Shown piece by piece: positions 34,312 to 46,700 of a stretch of DNA of 64,000 nucleotides. Every line of letters starts with the position of its first letter. Position 1 is the stretch's first letter. The position numbers were made by a program, and so were the translations under genes. Where the stretch lies: NCBI RefSeq assembly GCF_018991925.1, contig NW_024737042.1, positions 15,085,647-15,149,646 of the forward strand. Reading direction: 5' to 3'. Source of the DNA: Homarus americanus. Lineage: Eukaryota > Arthropoda > Malacostraca > Decapoda > Nephropidae. The notes under the pieces are model-generated. The model was not told where the DNA came from, did not search any database, and saw only the letters and a list, made by a program, of their open reading frames with translations.

Positions 34312-35334
34312 TGTTGGTTAGGTTAGGTTATAGTGGGTTAGGTTAAGTTGTAGTGGGTTGTTAGGTTATAGTGAGTATGGTTAGGTTAGGTTAGGTTAGG
34401 TTATAGTGGGTTAGGTTAGGTTAGGTTATAGTGGGTTTGGTTAGGTTAGAGTTATAGTGGGTTGGTTAGGTTAGGTTGTAGTGGTTTTGATTAAGTAGTA
34501 GTGTTTAGGTTCGGTTAGGTTAGGGTTATAGTGGGTTAGGTTAAGTTATAGTGTTTTAGGTTAGGCTAGGTTATAGTAGGTTAGGTTACGTTGTAGTGGG
34601 TTAAGTAGTTAGGTTATAGTGTATATGGTTAGGTTATGTTATAGTGTTAGGTTAACTTATAGTGTTTTAGGTTAGGTTATGGTATAGTGGGTTAGGTTAA
34701 GTTATAGTGTTTTAGGTTAGGTTATGTTATAGTGGTTAGGTTAGGTTATAGTGAGTATGGTTAGGTTAGGTTAGGTTATGTTATGTGGGTTAGGTTAGGT
34801 TATAGTGAGTATGGTTAGGTTAGGTTAGGTTAGGTATAGTAGGTTGGTTATAGTGAGTATGGTTAGGTTAGCTTATAATGGGTTAGGTTATAGTGAGTAT
34901 GGTTAGGTTAGGTTATGTTATAAGTGGGTTAGGTTAGTTATAGTGAGTATGGTTAGGTTAGGTTAGGTTATAGTGGGTTAGGTTAGGTTATAGTGAGTAT
35001 GGTTAGGTTAGGTTAGGTTGGGTTATAGTAGGTTAGGTTATAGTGAGTATGGTTAGGTTAGGTTAGGTTATGTTATAGTGGGTTAGGGTTATAGTGAGTA
35101 TGGTTGGGTTAGGAGGTGTTATAGTGGGTTAGGTTGTTATAGTGAGTATGGTTAGGTTAGGTTAGGTTAGGTTATAGTGGGTTAGGTTATAGTGAGTATG
35201 GTTAGGTTAGGTTAGCTTATAATGGGTTAGGTTAGGTTATAGTGAGTATGGTTAGGTTAGGTTATGTTATAGTGGGTTAGGTTAGGTTATAGTGAGTATG
35301 GTTAGGTTAGGTTAGGTTATAGTGGGTTAGGTTC
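34312..35334 (+). repeat. Degenerate telomere-type TTAGG array
   Basis: About 1 kb built of GGTTA units (TTAGG, the arthropod telomere repeat, G-rich strand on plus) mixed with the phrases TATAGTGGGTTAGG and TATAGTGAGTATGGTTAGG. A higher-order unit of roughly 45-55 bp is visible in the right half. It is interstitial and starts only about 30 bp after the hAT target duplication. It is too degenerate to be an active telomere end. Confidence 0.9.
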
Positions 35335-35423
35335 GGTAAATTAATCAAGATTACACACATCATCACCATCAGGTATAACCACGTAATTTTTCGCCACAAT
35401 TACCTGTTATTATGTGTTCTTTA

Positions 35424-35545
35424 TTATTTCATTTCACCCTTTACCCTCTTCCTAAATTATCTCCTTTTCTTCCTCCCCTTATTCCTCCCTCACCTCTTTA
35501 TCTACCATCATCACCATCTCCACCTCCCTTCATCACCAGCCCTCA

Positions 35546-35586
<41 letters not shown>

Positions 35587-35830
35587 CTTCCCCTTTGTCT
35601 CTTCCCTCCAAACCTAACCCACCCTCCACCCCTCCCACCTTCCCTCTTCTCCCCTGTCTCTATCCTTTTCCTTTCTCCTCCCTTCCCTCTTTCTCTCCCC
35701 TCCCTGTCTCTCATCCTCCACCCTCTTATCTCTATCTCTCCCTTTCCTTTCCTCCCTCTCCGTCCCTCCCTCACCCCATGTACACTGTTGTTGTTAAATG
35801 TCTCTCCTCCCTCTCCCTTCCCTCATCAGT
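35424..35830. repeat. Pyrimidine-rich tract with a TC run
   Basis: C/T-rich plus strand with a TC run at 35550-35581. The 162-codon plus frame (Pro/Ser/Leu) is compositional. Confidence 0.85.
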
Positions 35831-35884
35831 AATGTGGACTAGTAATAACACCCCGCCCACAGTTCCCGCCCTCAGGGTTTTACT

Positions 35885-35995
35885 GTGGCTCAGGCGGTAA
35901 CGTTCTGGATTTCCCACCCTTGAGACGCAGATTCGATCCCGGGGTCAGGAAGGGCTGCAGGGGACGTTGATGATGATGATGATGATGATGATGAG
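35885..35995 (+). mobile_element. tRNA-like SINE candidate with (GAT)n tail
   Basis: TGGCTCAGGCGG at 35886-35897 fits a polymerase III A box, and GATTCGATCCC about 45 bp downstream (35930-35940) fits a B box. The spacing is that of a tRNA. The presumed T-stem arms (CGCAG against CCGGG) do not pair, so it is not a working tRNA. A short ~30-bp body is followed by a GAT run at 35967-35992, the kind of simple-repeat tail seen on SINEs. No second copy is in the window. Confidence 0.5.
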
Positions 35996-36317
35996 AGTAG
36001 TGAAGGTGATAAAGTGCAAGAAGAATGATGTCCATAATAATAATATTATTATTATTAATAATAAGAAGAATAAGAATCATAAATATAGCAATAAATAATA
36101 AATAAAAAATAAATATAAGAGTAGAAACAAATAATACAACTCAATGAACTTATTAAAAGTAACACAACATAAGTAAATAATAATAAACAATAACAATGAA
36201 AACGGAAGAAAAACCCTTGGAGGGCAGACTACGCCATACCCTCCATCTCCGAGTCCAAAATCATGTTATTGTCGGATAATCATATCTGGTGGACGCTGTC
36301 GCCTCCTTGTACACACG
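35996..36317. other. A/T-rich sequence with AAT-type slips
   Basis: Mostly A and T with ATA/AAT clusters. No gene seen. Confidence 0.55.
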
Positions 36318-36582
<265 letters not shown>

Positions 36583-36599
36583 ACATTCATCCTGTACAG

Positions 36600-36790
36600 C
36601 TTCACCCACCCTCGTCTCCTCCGTTCCCTCCTCTCCTCCATGATCCTCCCTCCTCCCTCGTCTCCTCCCTCCCTCCGTTCCTCCTCTCCTCTCCTCCATG
36701 ATCCCTCCCTCCCTCCCCTCGTCTCCTCCTCCCTCCGTTCCTCCCCTCCTTTCCTCCATGATCCCTCCCTCCCTCCTCTCCCTCCTCCCC
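36600..36790. repeat. ~60-bp pyrimidine-rich tandem repeat, three units
   Basis: CTCCTCCATGATCC(T)CC marks units near 36633, 36690 and 36750. Each is followed by CCTCGTCTCCTCC...CCGTTCC. Confidence 0.88.
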
Positions 36791-36888
36791 TGATGACAAA
36801 TTGAAATGGATATCAGAGGTGAGGCAAAGTAGGCAGGTCCCGGTAGACTGAGGCTGGTATTGTTGGGGTGTCTTACCGTGTGTGTGAG

Positions 36889-37133
36889 GAGAGAGAGAGA
36901 GAGAGAGAGAGAGAGCGTGTATGTGTTTTAGGAAGGACATATGTGGTTGGTCACTCTCCTTCTCCCTCTCTCTCTCGTGACAGTATCGAGGGGAGGGAGT
37001 CGTTGAGCTGGGTCACAGAGTTTTCATAATTGCCGTCATCGGTGACACAAACAGGAACTTAATTAGTGTGTCAACATTTTTCCCAGGTGCAATACTTTCA
37101 ACAGGTAGAAATGACAGGACACGTTGATGAAGA

Positions 37134-37136
<3 letters not shown>
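36889..37136. other. Short GA run and unique sequence
   Basis: GA run at 36890-36915, TC-rich 36957-36976, then unique sequence. No gene. Confidence 0.6.

Positions 37137-37214
<78 letters not shown>
37137..37214. repeat. (GT)n microsatellite, about 39 units
   Basis: Uninterrupted GT run. Confidence 0.97.
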
Positions 37215-37216
<2 letters not shown>

Positions 37217-37711
37217 CCCAAACACTCACCTGGTACTGAAATTCACACTCATTACCAGTAAACACCTTGATCCCCTACAACCACACTCACAATACTAAAC
37301 TGATTTACAACACCCACAACACTCTCACAACTCAAGACTGACTGACTGACGGACATACTGGAACAGATGTAAAGGTGAAACAATCTGACATACACCATTT
37401 AATCCTGACACAACTGATCGAAACATTCTGACACGACTCACTTAAATCTTACACAAGCGGTCAACCCTCTCTATTACATAACACCTTGCTTCAAATATCA
37501 TCAGTCTTTGACATTCGGTGGACGACAAACACCCACATGTAGATGATCTCTCCCTGTGTGTTTATTTGTAGTAGGTGTAAAAGAAATAAGCAATGTCAAT
37601 TAATTTCCTTCCCTCTTTTGCTTTCACTATTCCTAACTTCTTGACAGTGTCTTTTCAATTCTCGCTTGTGTAGATAAAGGTTTATTTCTGAAGGTGGAAG
37701 TCTTTGTTCTG
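37215..37711. other. Unique sequence, no gene seen
   Basis: Mixed composition, with ACTG slips near 37338. No coding or RNA signature. Confidence 0.5.
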
Positions 37712-37728
37712 TGTATGTATGTATGTAT

Positions 37729-38170
37729 AGTGACCTGTGATGTAATGGTCAGCATGCTCGCCTTGCAAGTGACCGGACCCGGGTTCGATCCCAGGGCTGG
37801 GTGAAACTATGGGCAAGTTTCTTTACGCCATTTGCCTCTGTCTACCCAGCAGTATTTGGGGACCTGGTTGCTAATCGATTTGCGGATCGTATTCTGTGGG
37901 AACATAGCCAGTGCAGTTGGCGAGTTGTCCAGTCTTCTCGGACTAATCCTTGACACTAGGTCATGCAATTCGTTAACTTGGGGTGTGGTTGTTGTGTTGG
38001 CGACAGCTTCTACACCTTAAACAAATTCACGCCTAGGTGGCCCTTTGCCGGCCATCCTCGTTACACGAGGGCACCATTATTATTTTATTTTATGTATGTA
38101 TGTATGTATGAATGTTTGTATGTATGTATGTATGTATGTATGTATGTATGTATTTGTATGTATGTATGTA
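37729..38170 (+). mobile_element. tRNA-derived SINE with head, body and (ATGT)n tail
   Basis: The head at 37733-37800 resembles a tRNA. TGTAATGGTCAGCATGCTCG covers the A-box region and is close to the tRNA-Val pattern of a TGGTTATCACG-type D arm, and GGTTCGATCC at 37782-37791 is an exact B box. The body continues to about 38082 through CTGTCTACCCAGCAGTATTT and GGTGGCCCTTTGCCGGCCAT. It ends in ATTATTATTTTATTTT and an ATGT microsatellite (38091-38170) serving as tail. ATGT repeats also precede the head (37711-37728), so insertion into a tetranucleotide tract or duplication of it is likely. The body is shared with 1532-1780 on the opposite strand. The 62- and 90-codon frames inside are incidental. 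Confidence 0.85.
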
Positions 38171-38239
38171 TCATGTACCATGATTTTTGTATACATGTGT
38201 TAAAAAAAATTACGGAATTTGGTTGGTGGGGATGAGTGT

Positions 38240-39265
38240 CTCAGAGGTTTGGGATTATGTTGGAGAGAGGTCAGGTGTCATGTTGGAGAGGTCAGGTGTC
38301 ATGTTGGAGAGAGGTCAAGTGTTATGTGGACAGAGGTCAGGTGTCATGTTGGAGAGTCAGGTATCAAGTTAGGGAGGTCAGGGTCATGTTGGAGAGAGGT
38401 CAGGTGTCGTGTTAAGAGAGTCAGGTGTCATGTTGGAGAGTCAGTGTCATGTTGAGAGAGGTCAAGTGTCATGTTGAGAGAGGTCAGGTGTCATGTTGAG
38501 AGAAGTCAAGTGTCATGTTGGAGAGAGGTCAGGTATCAAGTTAGAGAGGTTAGGGGTCATGTTGGATAGAGGTCAGGTATCGTTAGGAGGTCAGGGGTCA
38601 TGTTGGAGAGAGGTCAGGTGTCGTGTTAAGAGAGGTCAGGTGTCATGTTGGGGAGGTCAGGTGTCATGTTGGAAAGAGGTCAGGGATCATGTTGGAGAGA
38701 GGTCAGGTGTCATGTTAGAGAGGTCAGGGATCATGTTGGAGAGGTCAGGGGTCATGTTGGAAAGAGGTCAGGATCATTTTGGAGAGAGGTCAGGGTTATT
38801 TTGGAGAGAGGTCAGGGTCATGTTAGAGAGGTCAGGTGTCATGTTGAGAGGTCAGGGGTCATGTTGGAAAGAGGTGAGGGATCATTTTGGAGAGAGGTCA
38901 GGGTCATGTTAGAAAGAGGTCAGGGGTCATATTGGAGAGAGGTCAGAAGGTCATATTAAGAGAGGTCAGGTCATTTGGGAGAGGTCAGGGGTCATGTTAG
39001 AAAGAGGTCAGGGGTCATATTGGAAAGAGATCATGGGTCATGTTAGAAAGAGGTCAGGTCATGTTGGAGAGAGGTTAGGGGGTCATGTTAGATGGTAGCA
39101 GGTCATGTTGGAAAGAGGTCATGGGTCATGTTAGAGAGGTCAGGTCATGTTAGAGAGGTTAGAAGGTCACGTTAGAGAGATCAGAAGGTCATGTTAGAGT
39201 TGTTAGAAGGTCATGTTAGATAGGTCAAGGTCATGTTAGAGAGAGGTCAAGGGTCATGTTGGTTT
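38240..39265 (+). repeat. ~25-bp minisatellite carrying AGGTCA half-sites
   Basis: About 40 units of the form AGGTCAGGTGTCATGTTGGA plus GAGAG. The core varies between AGGTCAGGTGTCA, AGGTCAGGGGTCA and AGGTCAGGGTCA. The unit length drifts between 20 and 27 bp and decays to the right (AGAAGGTCATGTTAGA). The frequent AGGTCAGGGGTCA form is a direct repeat of the AGGTCA-type nuclear-receptor half-site with one spacer base. Regulatory meaning is inference. Confidence 0.92.
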
Positions 39266-39412
39266 TGGTTTCTTGGGTCAAATGAGTGACGAAAACTTAC
39301 TAATTAGTTACAGGTAATTATTGTTGTGCCCACACATGATTGGTTAAATGTGATAGGTGTGATAATTATAGGAGGTTATAGGAGTAACGACAAGAATAAT
39401 GATAATGGAAAC

Positions 39413-39444
39413 CTAACCTAACCTAACCTAACCTAACCTAACCT
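39413..39444 (-). repeat. Short (CCTAA)n, telomere-type repeat on the minus strand
   Basis: Six uninterrupted CCTAA units, the complement of TTAGG. It is the only perfect telomere-motif run in the window and lies in the opposite orientation to the arrays at 34.3 and 60.5 kb. Confidence 0.9.
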
Positions 39445-39474
39445 TGGTTTACTTATCTGTAATGATGAAATAAT

Positions 39475-39795
39475 TAATTTTTGGTGATGTTGATGATGGT
39501 TGATAATGATGAGGATGATGATGAGATGATGATGATGATTGATAATGATGTTAGATGATATTGTTAATGATGTTGATGATGATGGTTGATAATGATGTTG
39601 ATAATGATTGATAATGATAATGATGATGTTGATGATCAATGATGATGTTGATAATGATTGATAATGATAATGATGATGTTGATGACAGATGATGTTGATA
39701 ATGATTGATAATGATAATGATGATGTTGATGATCAATGGTGATGTTGATGATGATGATTGATAATGATGATGATGATGATAATGATGACGGTGAA
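39475..39795. repeat. GAT trinucleotide array with longer-range copies
   Basis: GATGAT and GATAAT triplets. The phrase GTTGATAATGATTGATAATG occurs three times, at 39597, 39646 and 39693, giving a local unit near 48 bp. Confidence 0.92.
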
Positions 39796-40039
39796 AGATA
39801 TGATAATAAACGTAAATAAAAAGTAAATAAAGAAAGAACAATAAAGAGAAAAAAAATACGGAAGTAAATTAAAAGAGAAATGGGGGCTTTTTTACGAAGG
39901 ATAAGAAGGAAGAAGAGAAGAGACTAATAAAGATAATAATAAAGGAACATACGAAGAGACAACATACACTTCGGATGGTCAAGGACATTTTAGGAATCAA
40001 TGATGTAATACTGGGAATGGAGCCAGACAAAGCTTATGA
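39796..40039. other. A-rich unique sequence
   Basis: No gene or tandem repeat seen. Confidence 0.5.
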
Positions 40040-40410
40040 ATTAGTAGTTGGGCCACTCACGTCCCAATAACCTTCATTCCCGAGGCACTACAGCCAATCA
40101 ACGTCGTGATCAAAGGACGTCAGCCAATCACCATCCAGTAACCCCGGTGACCAATTATCTTCTAGCTAAGAGACAACCAAAAAGTTTATAAAAAAAAAAA
40201 GTCTTATGGAGGAAGCATTAGCCAATCACCATCCAGGAAAGAAATTTGTAACCAATAGTCGTTTAGATAAGTATTCATCAGCCAATCACCATCCACAACT
40301 CAGGAACCAATGGCAAGTTTAGCCTAGAAAAATCTAACCAATTACAGACTAAATAAGAATAAGCCAATCACCCTTGAGAACCATTGGCCAATGATCGTCT
40401 AGCTTATGGT
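40040..40410. repeat. Degenerate ~45-bp repeat with CCAAT boxes
   Basis: AGCCAATCACCATCCA occurs at 40123, 40221 and 40281, with looser relatives (AGCCAATCAACG, ACCAATTATCTTCTAGC, AACCAATAGTCGTTTAG, GGCCAATGATCGTCTAGC) between and after them. About ten CCAAT pentamers lie on the same strand in 370 bp. The alternation of a CACCATCCA type with a TCGTCTAG type suggests a two-part ancestral unit. Confidence 0.8.
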
Positions 40411-40423
40411 CCACCAACCAGCC

Positions 40424-40427
<4 letters not shown>

Positions 40428-40460
<33 letters not shown>

Positions 40461-40560
40461 AGTAAGTTAGTATGAGAGAGATGGGAAAGGAAAAAGAATG
40501 AGAAAGGAAAGGAAAAAAACGAAAAAGATAGCAGAGAGAGAAAGGGAGAGAGAGAGAGGA
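40428..40560. repeat. TC run and GA-rich sequence
   Basis: TC run at 40428-40458 and GA-rich sequence to 40559. Confidence 0.9.
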
Positions 40561-40639
40561 TCACCGCCCCCAGAGGCTCTACTACCGTCCGGCTCCGGCT
40601 ACATCCGGTCTGCCAGACGCCGAGCAAGAAAGTGTTGAC

Positions 40640-41365
40640 GAAGACAAGATCTCTCGTGTTGCAGAGACGTGAAGTGTTGCAGACGTGAGAAGTGGTGCAG
40701 AGACGTGAGAAGTGTTGCAGAGACGTGAGAAGTGGTGCAGAGACGTGAAGAAGTGGTGCAGAGACGTGAAGAAGTGTTGCAGACGCGTGAAATGTTGCAG
40801 CGGCGTGAAGAAGTGTTGCAGTGACGTGAGAAGTGTTGCAGAGACGTGAGAAGTGTTGAAGAGACGTGAGAAGTGTTGCAGAGACGTGAAGTATTGCAGA
40901 GACGTGAAGTGTTGCAGCGGCGTGAATAAATATTGCAGCGACGTGAAAAAGTGTTGCAGCGGCGTGAAAAAGTGTTGCAGAGGCGTGATAAGTGTTGCAG
41001 AGACTTGAGAAGTGTTGCAGAGACGTGAGAAGTGCTGCAGCGGCGTGAAGAAGTGTTGCAGCGGCGTGAATAAATGTTGCAGAGACGTGAAAAGTGTTGC
41101 AGCGGCGTGAAAAAGTGTTGCAGAGGCGTGATAAGTGTTGCAGAGACTTGAGAAGTGTTGCAGAGACGTGAGAAGTGTTGTAGAGGTGTTAGAAGTGCTG
41201 CAGCGGCGTGAAGAAATGTTGCAGCGGCGTGAAGAAGTGTTGCAGAGACGTCAAAAGTGTTGCAGAGACGTCAAAAGTATTGCAGAGACGTGAGAAATAT
41301 TGCAGAGACGTGAGAAATGCTGCAGCGGCGTGAAGAAGTGTTGCAGCGGCGTGAAAAAGTGTTGC
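40640..41365. repeat. ~20-bp minisatellite, unit AAGTGTTGCAGAGACGTGAG
   Basis: About 35 units of 18-21 bp with two main subtypes, GCAGAGACGTGA and GCAGCGGCGTGA. Blocks of several units are repeated (40960-41040 resembles 41100-41180 closely), showing higher-order duplication. Each unit has one or two CpG. The 131-codon minus frame is array-derived. Confidence 0.95.
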
Positions 41366-41600
41366 TAGGTACCCCTCCACAGGTAACGATCCCCAGGTAC
41401 TCTCACAAATAAATAGTGACAGGTGAGTGAGTGCGTCAGGAGATGAGTGTGTGGTGGACGCACTCAAGTGGGACTCGGAAAGTGTACATAATCCGTAAAG
41501 TACATGGAATCCTCTTGAGTTAGACGGGCTCTGTGCACTATTAAACAAGAGTTGTGTAACAGGTGGACGCTGTACCCGCTGCACTACATGTTGCAGAATG
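41366..41600. other. Unique sequence
   Basis: No gene or repeat seen between the two arrays. Confidence 0.5.
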
Positions 41601-41830
41601 CAGTTGATTATGCAGCTTTGTATGATTGGATGTAGTTACAGAGCAGCTTTGTGTATGAAGCAATACTTTTATAATGCAGCTTAATGGATGGGGAATGTGG
41701 TTACTATGCAGCTTAATGTATGGGGAAATGCAGTTACTATGCAGCTTAATATATGGGGAAATGCAGTTACTATGCAGCTTAATATATGGGGAAATGCAGT
41801 AACAATGCAGCTTAATACACGATGGAATAC
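41601..41830. repeat. 33-bp minisatellite, about six units
   Basis: GCAGCTTAAT starts at 41708, 41741, 41774 and 41807, exactly 33 bp apart, followed by ATATGGGGAAATGCAGTTAC. Earlier units toward 41601 are diverged (GCAGCTTTGTATGATTGG). Confidence 0.92.
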
Positions 41831-41984
41831 AATAAAAAAAGTCTCATAAATTTTAGATACAGTAAATAAATGTTGAAATACAGTCTAAGGACGATACAGT
41901 GCAGGTAATAATGTACGTTAATTACTATTTATGTTACCTGTGTGGGAATGCCTGTCAGTTTAGGCTATCATGTATATTATTAAT

Positions 41985-42545
<561 letters not shown>

Positions 42546-42975
42546 GATAATGGCAGAGAAACACAATCACCCTTTACCTGAATTTTAACACAATATACTA
42601 TCAAAGTAAATTTAGAATAATATTGTTTTTAGACATCACGGGGAGGGTGGGTGGGGAGGGCAGGCGGACGGCTTTCAGAACTAATGCAATATTTATAGCT
42701 ATGTAATTAAACTTGATATATATATATATATACGACAGCGCCCTGTAATTACGCTTGGTATATATGTGTTATTGTTTATTTGTGTGATTTGGATGAAGAG
42801 TGAGTGTGAGTGGGTGACATGACCGTGCTAAATATGTCCCAACACTTCAATATATTTCAGAAAAATTACGGGTGCGAATGTTACCAGGGGCGGTGGTTGG
42901 GTTGACGGGGATCACTGAGTGTATTAAATGGTGGTTTACACTCACTCATTGTGGGTCATTAACGGTGATGTGGAT
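42546..42975. other. Unique sequence, no gene seen
   Basis: Short AT run at 42716-42732. No other structure recognised. Confidence 0.5.
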
Positions 42976-42984
42976 TAAGGTGTG

Positions 42985-43145
42985 CACTACAGGTCGATGT
43001 GACTAATTAACCAGGTTGATGTGACTAACCAAATAACTTGACTATCAAGTGCTGTGACTAACCAATTGACGTGAATAATTAACCTGGCAAGGTGACTAAC
43101 CAAGTGACGTGACTACAAGGTGATGTGACTAACCAAGTGACACAA
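42985..43145. repeat. Degenerate ~20-25-bp repeat, GTGACTAACCAAGTGAC
   Basis: About seven imperfect units around TGATGTGACTAACCAAGTGA, with lengths varying by several bases. Confidence 0.75.
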
Positions 43146-43656
43146 ACATTAAAAACAATACTATCAAAATTATTTAAAAAATATTAATTACACACAGCAA
43201 GACAATATGAGTCACTGAAAAAATATTATCACTATATTAAGACGTTATTGAGTCCACCAATACCCGTGAAAAATATGCTCCTAAACCTCACACACAGGTT
43301 CCGCACGCACCCGTATTTTAAGGCACAACAAGCCCTTCTCAACCTTGGAAAATGTTCCTCTAAGTACCCACTAGACTCCTGGTCCCAGTGTGTGACCATT
43401 CATTCACTCAGCTAGCCTCATTTTACACTCAGTACATCCATGAAACGGAAGGGAGTGAGCAAATACGACCTTGTACAGTTGAGAGGAGCTTTAGCTTCCC
43501 GTTAGTAAAAGGTTTTCACTAAACTGCTTGAAGATATGTGATATTGTGAGCCGAGGTAGAGGAGATCTGATGACCCCAAACGATCGTCAAACAGGGACAG
43601 ACGATGGTCCCACGTCGTTAGTTGTACACCCAGACAGCTGGTTTCACTCCAATCCT
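43146..43656. other. Unique sequence, no gene recognised
   Basis: Mixed-composition sequence with no supported coding region. Confidence 0.45.
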
Positions 43657-43659
43657 CAA

Positions 43660-43711
43660 CCGCAGTGGCTGAGTTGCCCCGGGCCCCGCACCCTCCTAGG
43701 TGCGGCCCTGT
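43660..43711. mobile_element. Possible hAT-type transposon end
   Basis: The block GAGTTGCCCCGGGCCCCGCA followed by CCCTCCTAGGTGCGGCCCTG ends, in reverse complement, as CAGGGCCGCACCTAGG. This resembles the terminal sequence of some invertebrate hAT elements. No partner terminus or target duplication was found, and the 21-bp satellite begins immediately after it. It is a weak call. Confidence 0.3.
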
Positions 43712-46700
43712 CTATAGGACACATTATCACCCCCTATAGGACACATTATCACCCCCTATAGGACACATTATCACCCCCTATAGGACACATTATCACCCCC
43801 TATAGGACACATTATCACCCCTATAGACACATACCACCCCCCTAGACACATTACCACCCCTATAGGACACATTATCACCCCTATAGGACACATCACCCCC
43901 TATATACGACACATTATCAGAAAACACCCCTATAGGACACATTATCACCCCTATAGGACACATTATCACCCCCATAGACACATTATCACCCCTATAGGAC
44001 AATACCACCCCTATAGACACATTACCACCCCTATAGGACACATTATCACCCCCTATAGACACATTATCACCCCTATAGGACACATCACCCCCTATAGACA
44101 CATTATCACCCCCCTATAGGACACATTATCACCCCCTATAGGACACATTATCACCCCCTATAGGACAAACATTACTACCCCCCTATAGGACACAATACCC
44201 CCTATAGGACATTATCACCCCCTATAGGACACATTATCACCCTATACGACACATTATCAGAAAACATCACCCCTATAGGACACATTATCACCCCCTATAG
44301 GACACATTATCACCCCTATAGGACACATTATCACCCCCATAGGACACATTATCACCCCCTATAGGACACATTATCACCCCTAACGACACATTATCAGAAC
44401 ACATCACCCCCTATAGGACACATTATCACCCCCTATAGGACACATTATCACCCCCTATAGGACACATTATCACCCCTATAGGACACATTACCACCCCTTA
44501 GGACACATTATCACCCCCTATAGGACATATTACACCCCCTATAGACACATTACACCCCCTATAGGACACATTATCACCCCCTATAGACACATTACCACCC
44601 CCTATAGGACACATTATCACCCCTATAGGACACATACCACCCCCTATAGACACATTACCACCCCTATGGACACATTACCACCCCCTATAGGAACACATTA
44701 CCACCCCCCTAGGACACATTATCACCCCCTATAGGACACATTACCACCCCTATAGACACACCACCCCCTATAGGACACATACCACCCCCTAGGACACATT
44801 ACCACCCCTATAGACACATTATCACCCCCTATAGGACACATTATCACCCCTAGACACATTACCCCCCCTATAGACACATTACCACTCCCTATGGACACAT
44901 TACCACCCCTATAGACACATTACCACCCCCTATAGACACATTACCACCCCCTATAGACATTATCACCCCCTATAGACACATTACCACCCCTATAGGACAC
45001 ATTACCACCCCCTATAGGACACATTACCACACCCCTATAGGACACATTATCACCCCTATAGGACACATTATCACCCCTATAGGACACATTACCACCTCTA
45101 TAGGACACATTACCACCCCTAGACACATTACCACCCTATAGACACATTACCACCCCTATAGGACACATTACCACCCCCTATAGGACACATTACCACCCCC
45201 TATTGACACATTATTACCCCTATAGGACACATTATCACCCCTATAGGACACATTATCGCCCCTATAGGACACATTATCACCCCTATAGGACACATTGTCA
45301 CCCTTATAGGACACACACACCCCCTATAGGACACATTATCACCCCTATAGGACACATTATCACCCCCTATAGGACACATTATCGCCCCCTATAGGACACA
45401 TTATCACCCCTATAGACACATTATCACCCCCTATAGGACACACATTATCACCCCTATAGGACACATTACCACCCCCTATAGGACACATTACCACCCCTAT
45501 AGGACACATTATCCCTATAGGACACATTATCCCCTATAGGACACATTATCGCCTTATAGGACACATTATCACCCTATGGACACATTACCACCCCTATAGG
45601 ACAATTACCACCTATAGGACACATTATCACCCCTATAGGTCACATTATCACCTATAGGACACATTATCGCCCTTAAAGGACACATTATCACCCCTATAGG
45701 ACACATTACCACCCCTATAGGACACATTACCACCCCTATAGGACACATTATCACCCCTATAGGACACATTATCACCCCTATAGGACACATTATCGCCCCT
45801 ATAGGACACATTATCACCCCTATAGGACACATTACCACCCCTATAGGACACATTACCACCCCTATAGGACACATTATCACCCCTATAGGACACATTATCA
45901 CCCCTATAGGACACATTATCACCTAGGACATTATCACCCCTATAGGACACATTACTCCCCCTATAGGACACATTATCACTATAGGTCACATTATCACCCC
46001 TATAGGACATTACCACCCCTATAGGACACATTATCACCCTATAGGACACATTATCACCCTATAGGACACATTATCGCCCTATAGGACACATTATCACCCT
46101 ATGGGACACATTACACCCCTATAGGACACATTACCACCCCTATGGACACATTATCACCCTATAGGACACCCCTATGACACATTACCCTATAGACACATTA
46201 TCACCCCTTATAGGACACATTATCACCCCTATAGGACACATTATCACCCCTATAGGACACATTATCACCCTTATAGGACACATTATCACCTATGGGACAC
46301 ATTATCACCCCTATAGGACACATTATACCCCTATAGGACACATTACCACCCCTTATAGGACACATTATCACCCTTATAGGACACATTATCACCCCTATAG
46401 GACACATTACCACCCCTATAGGACACATTATCACCCTCTATGGGACACATTACCACCCCTATAGGACACATTATCTCACCCCTATAGGACACATTACCAC
46501 CCCTATAGGACATTACCACCTATAGGACACATTATCACCCCTATAGGACACATTACCACCCCCTTTGGGACACATTATCACCCTATAGGACACATTATCA
46601 CCCTATAGGACACATTACCACCCTATAGGACACATTATCACCCCTATAGGACACATTACCACCCCTATGGGACACATTATCACCCCTATAGGACACATTA

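Noticed and set aside
34312..35334. Active telomere end
   Set aside because: The array is degenerate, contains long non-TTAGG phrases and is followed by 29 kb of other sequence.
35930..35940. B-box GATTCGATCCC as a functional tRNA gene
   Set aside because: The T-stem arms do not pair and no acceptor stem can be formed. A SINE-type remnant fits better.
37733..37800. tRNA gene at the SINE head
   Set aside because: The A and B boxes are good, but the stems are imperfect and the sequence continues into a body shared with another locus, so it is a SINE head.
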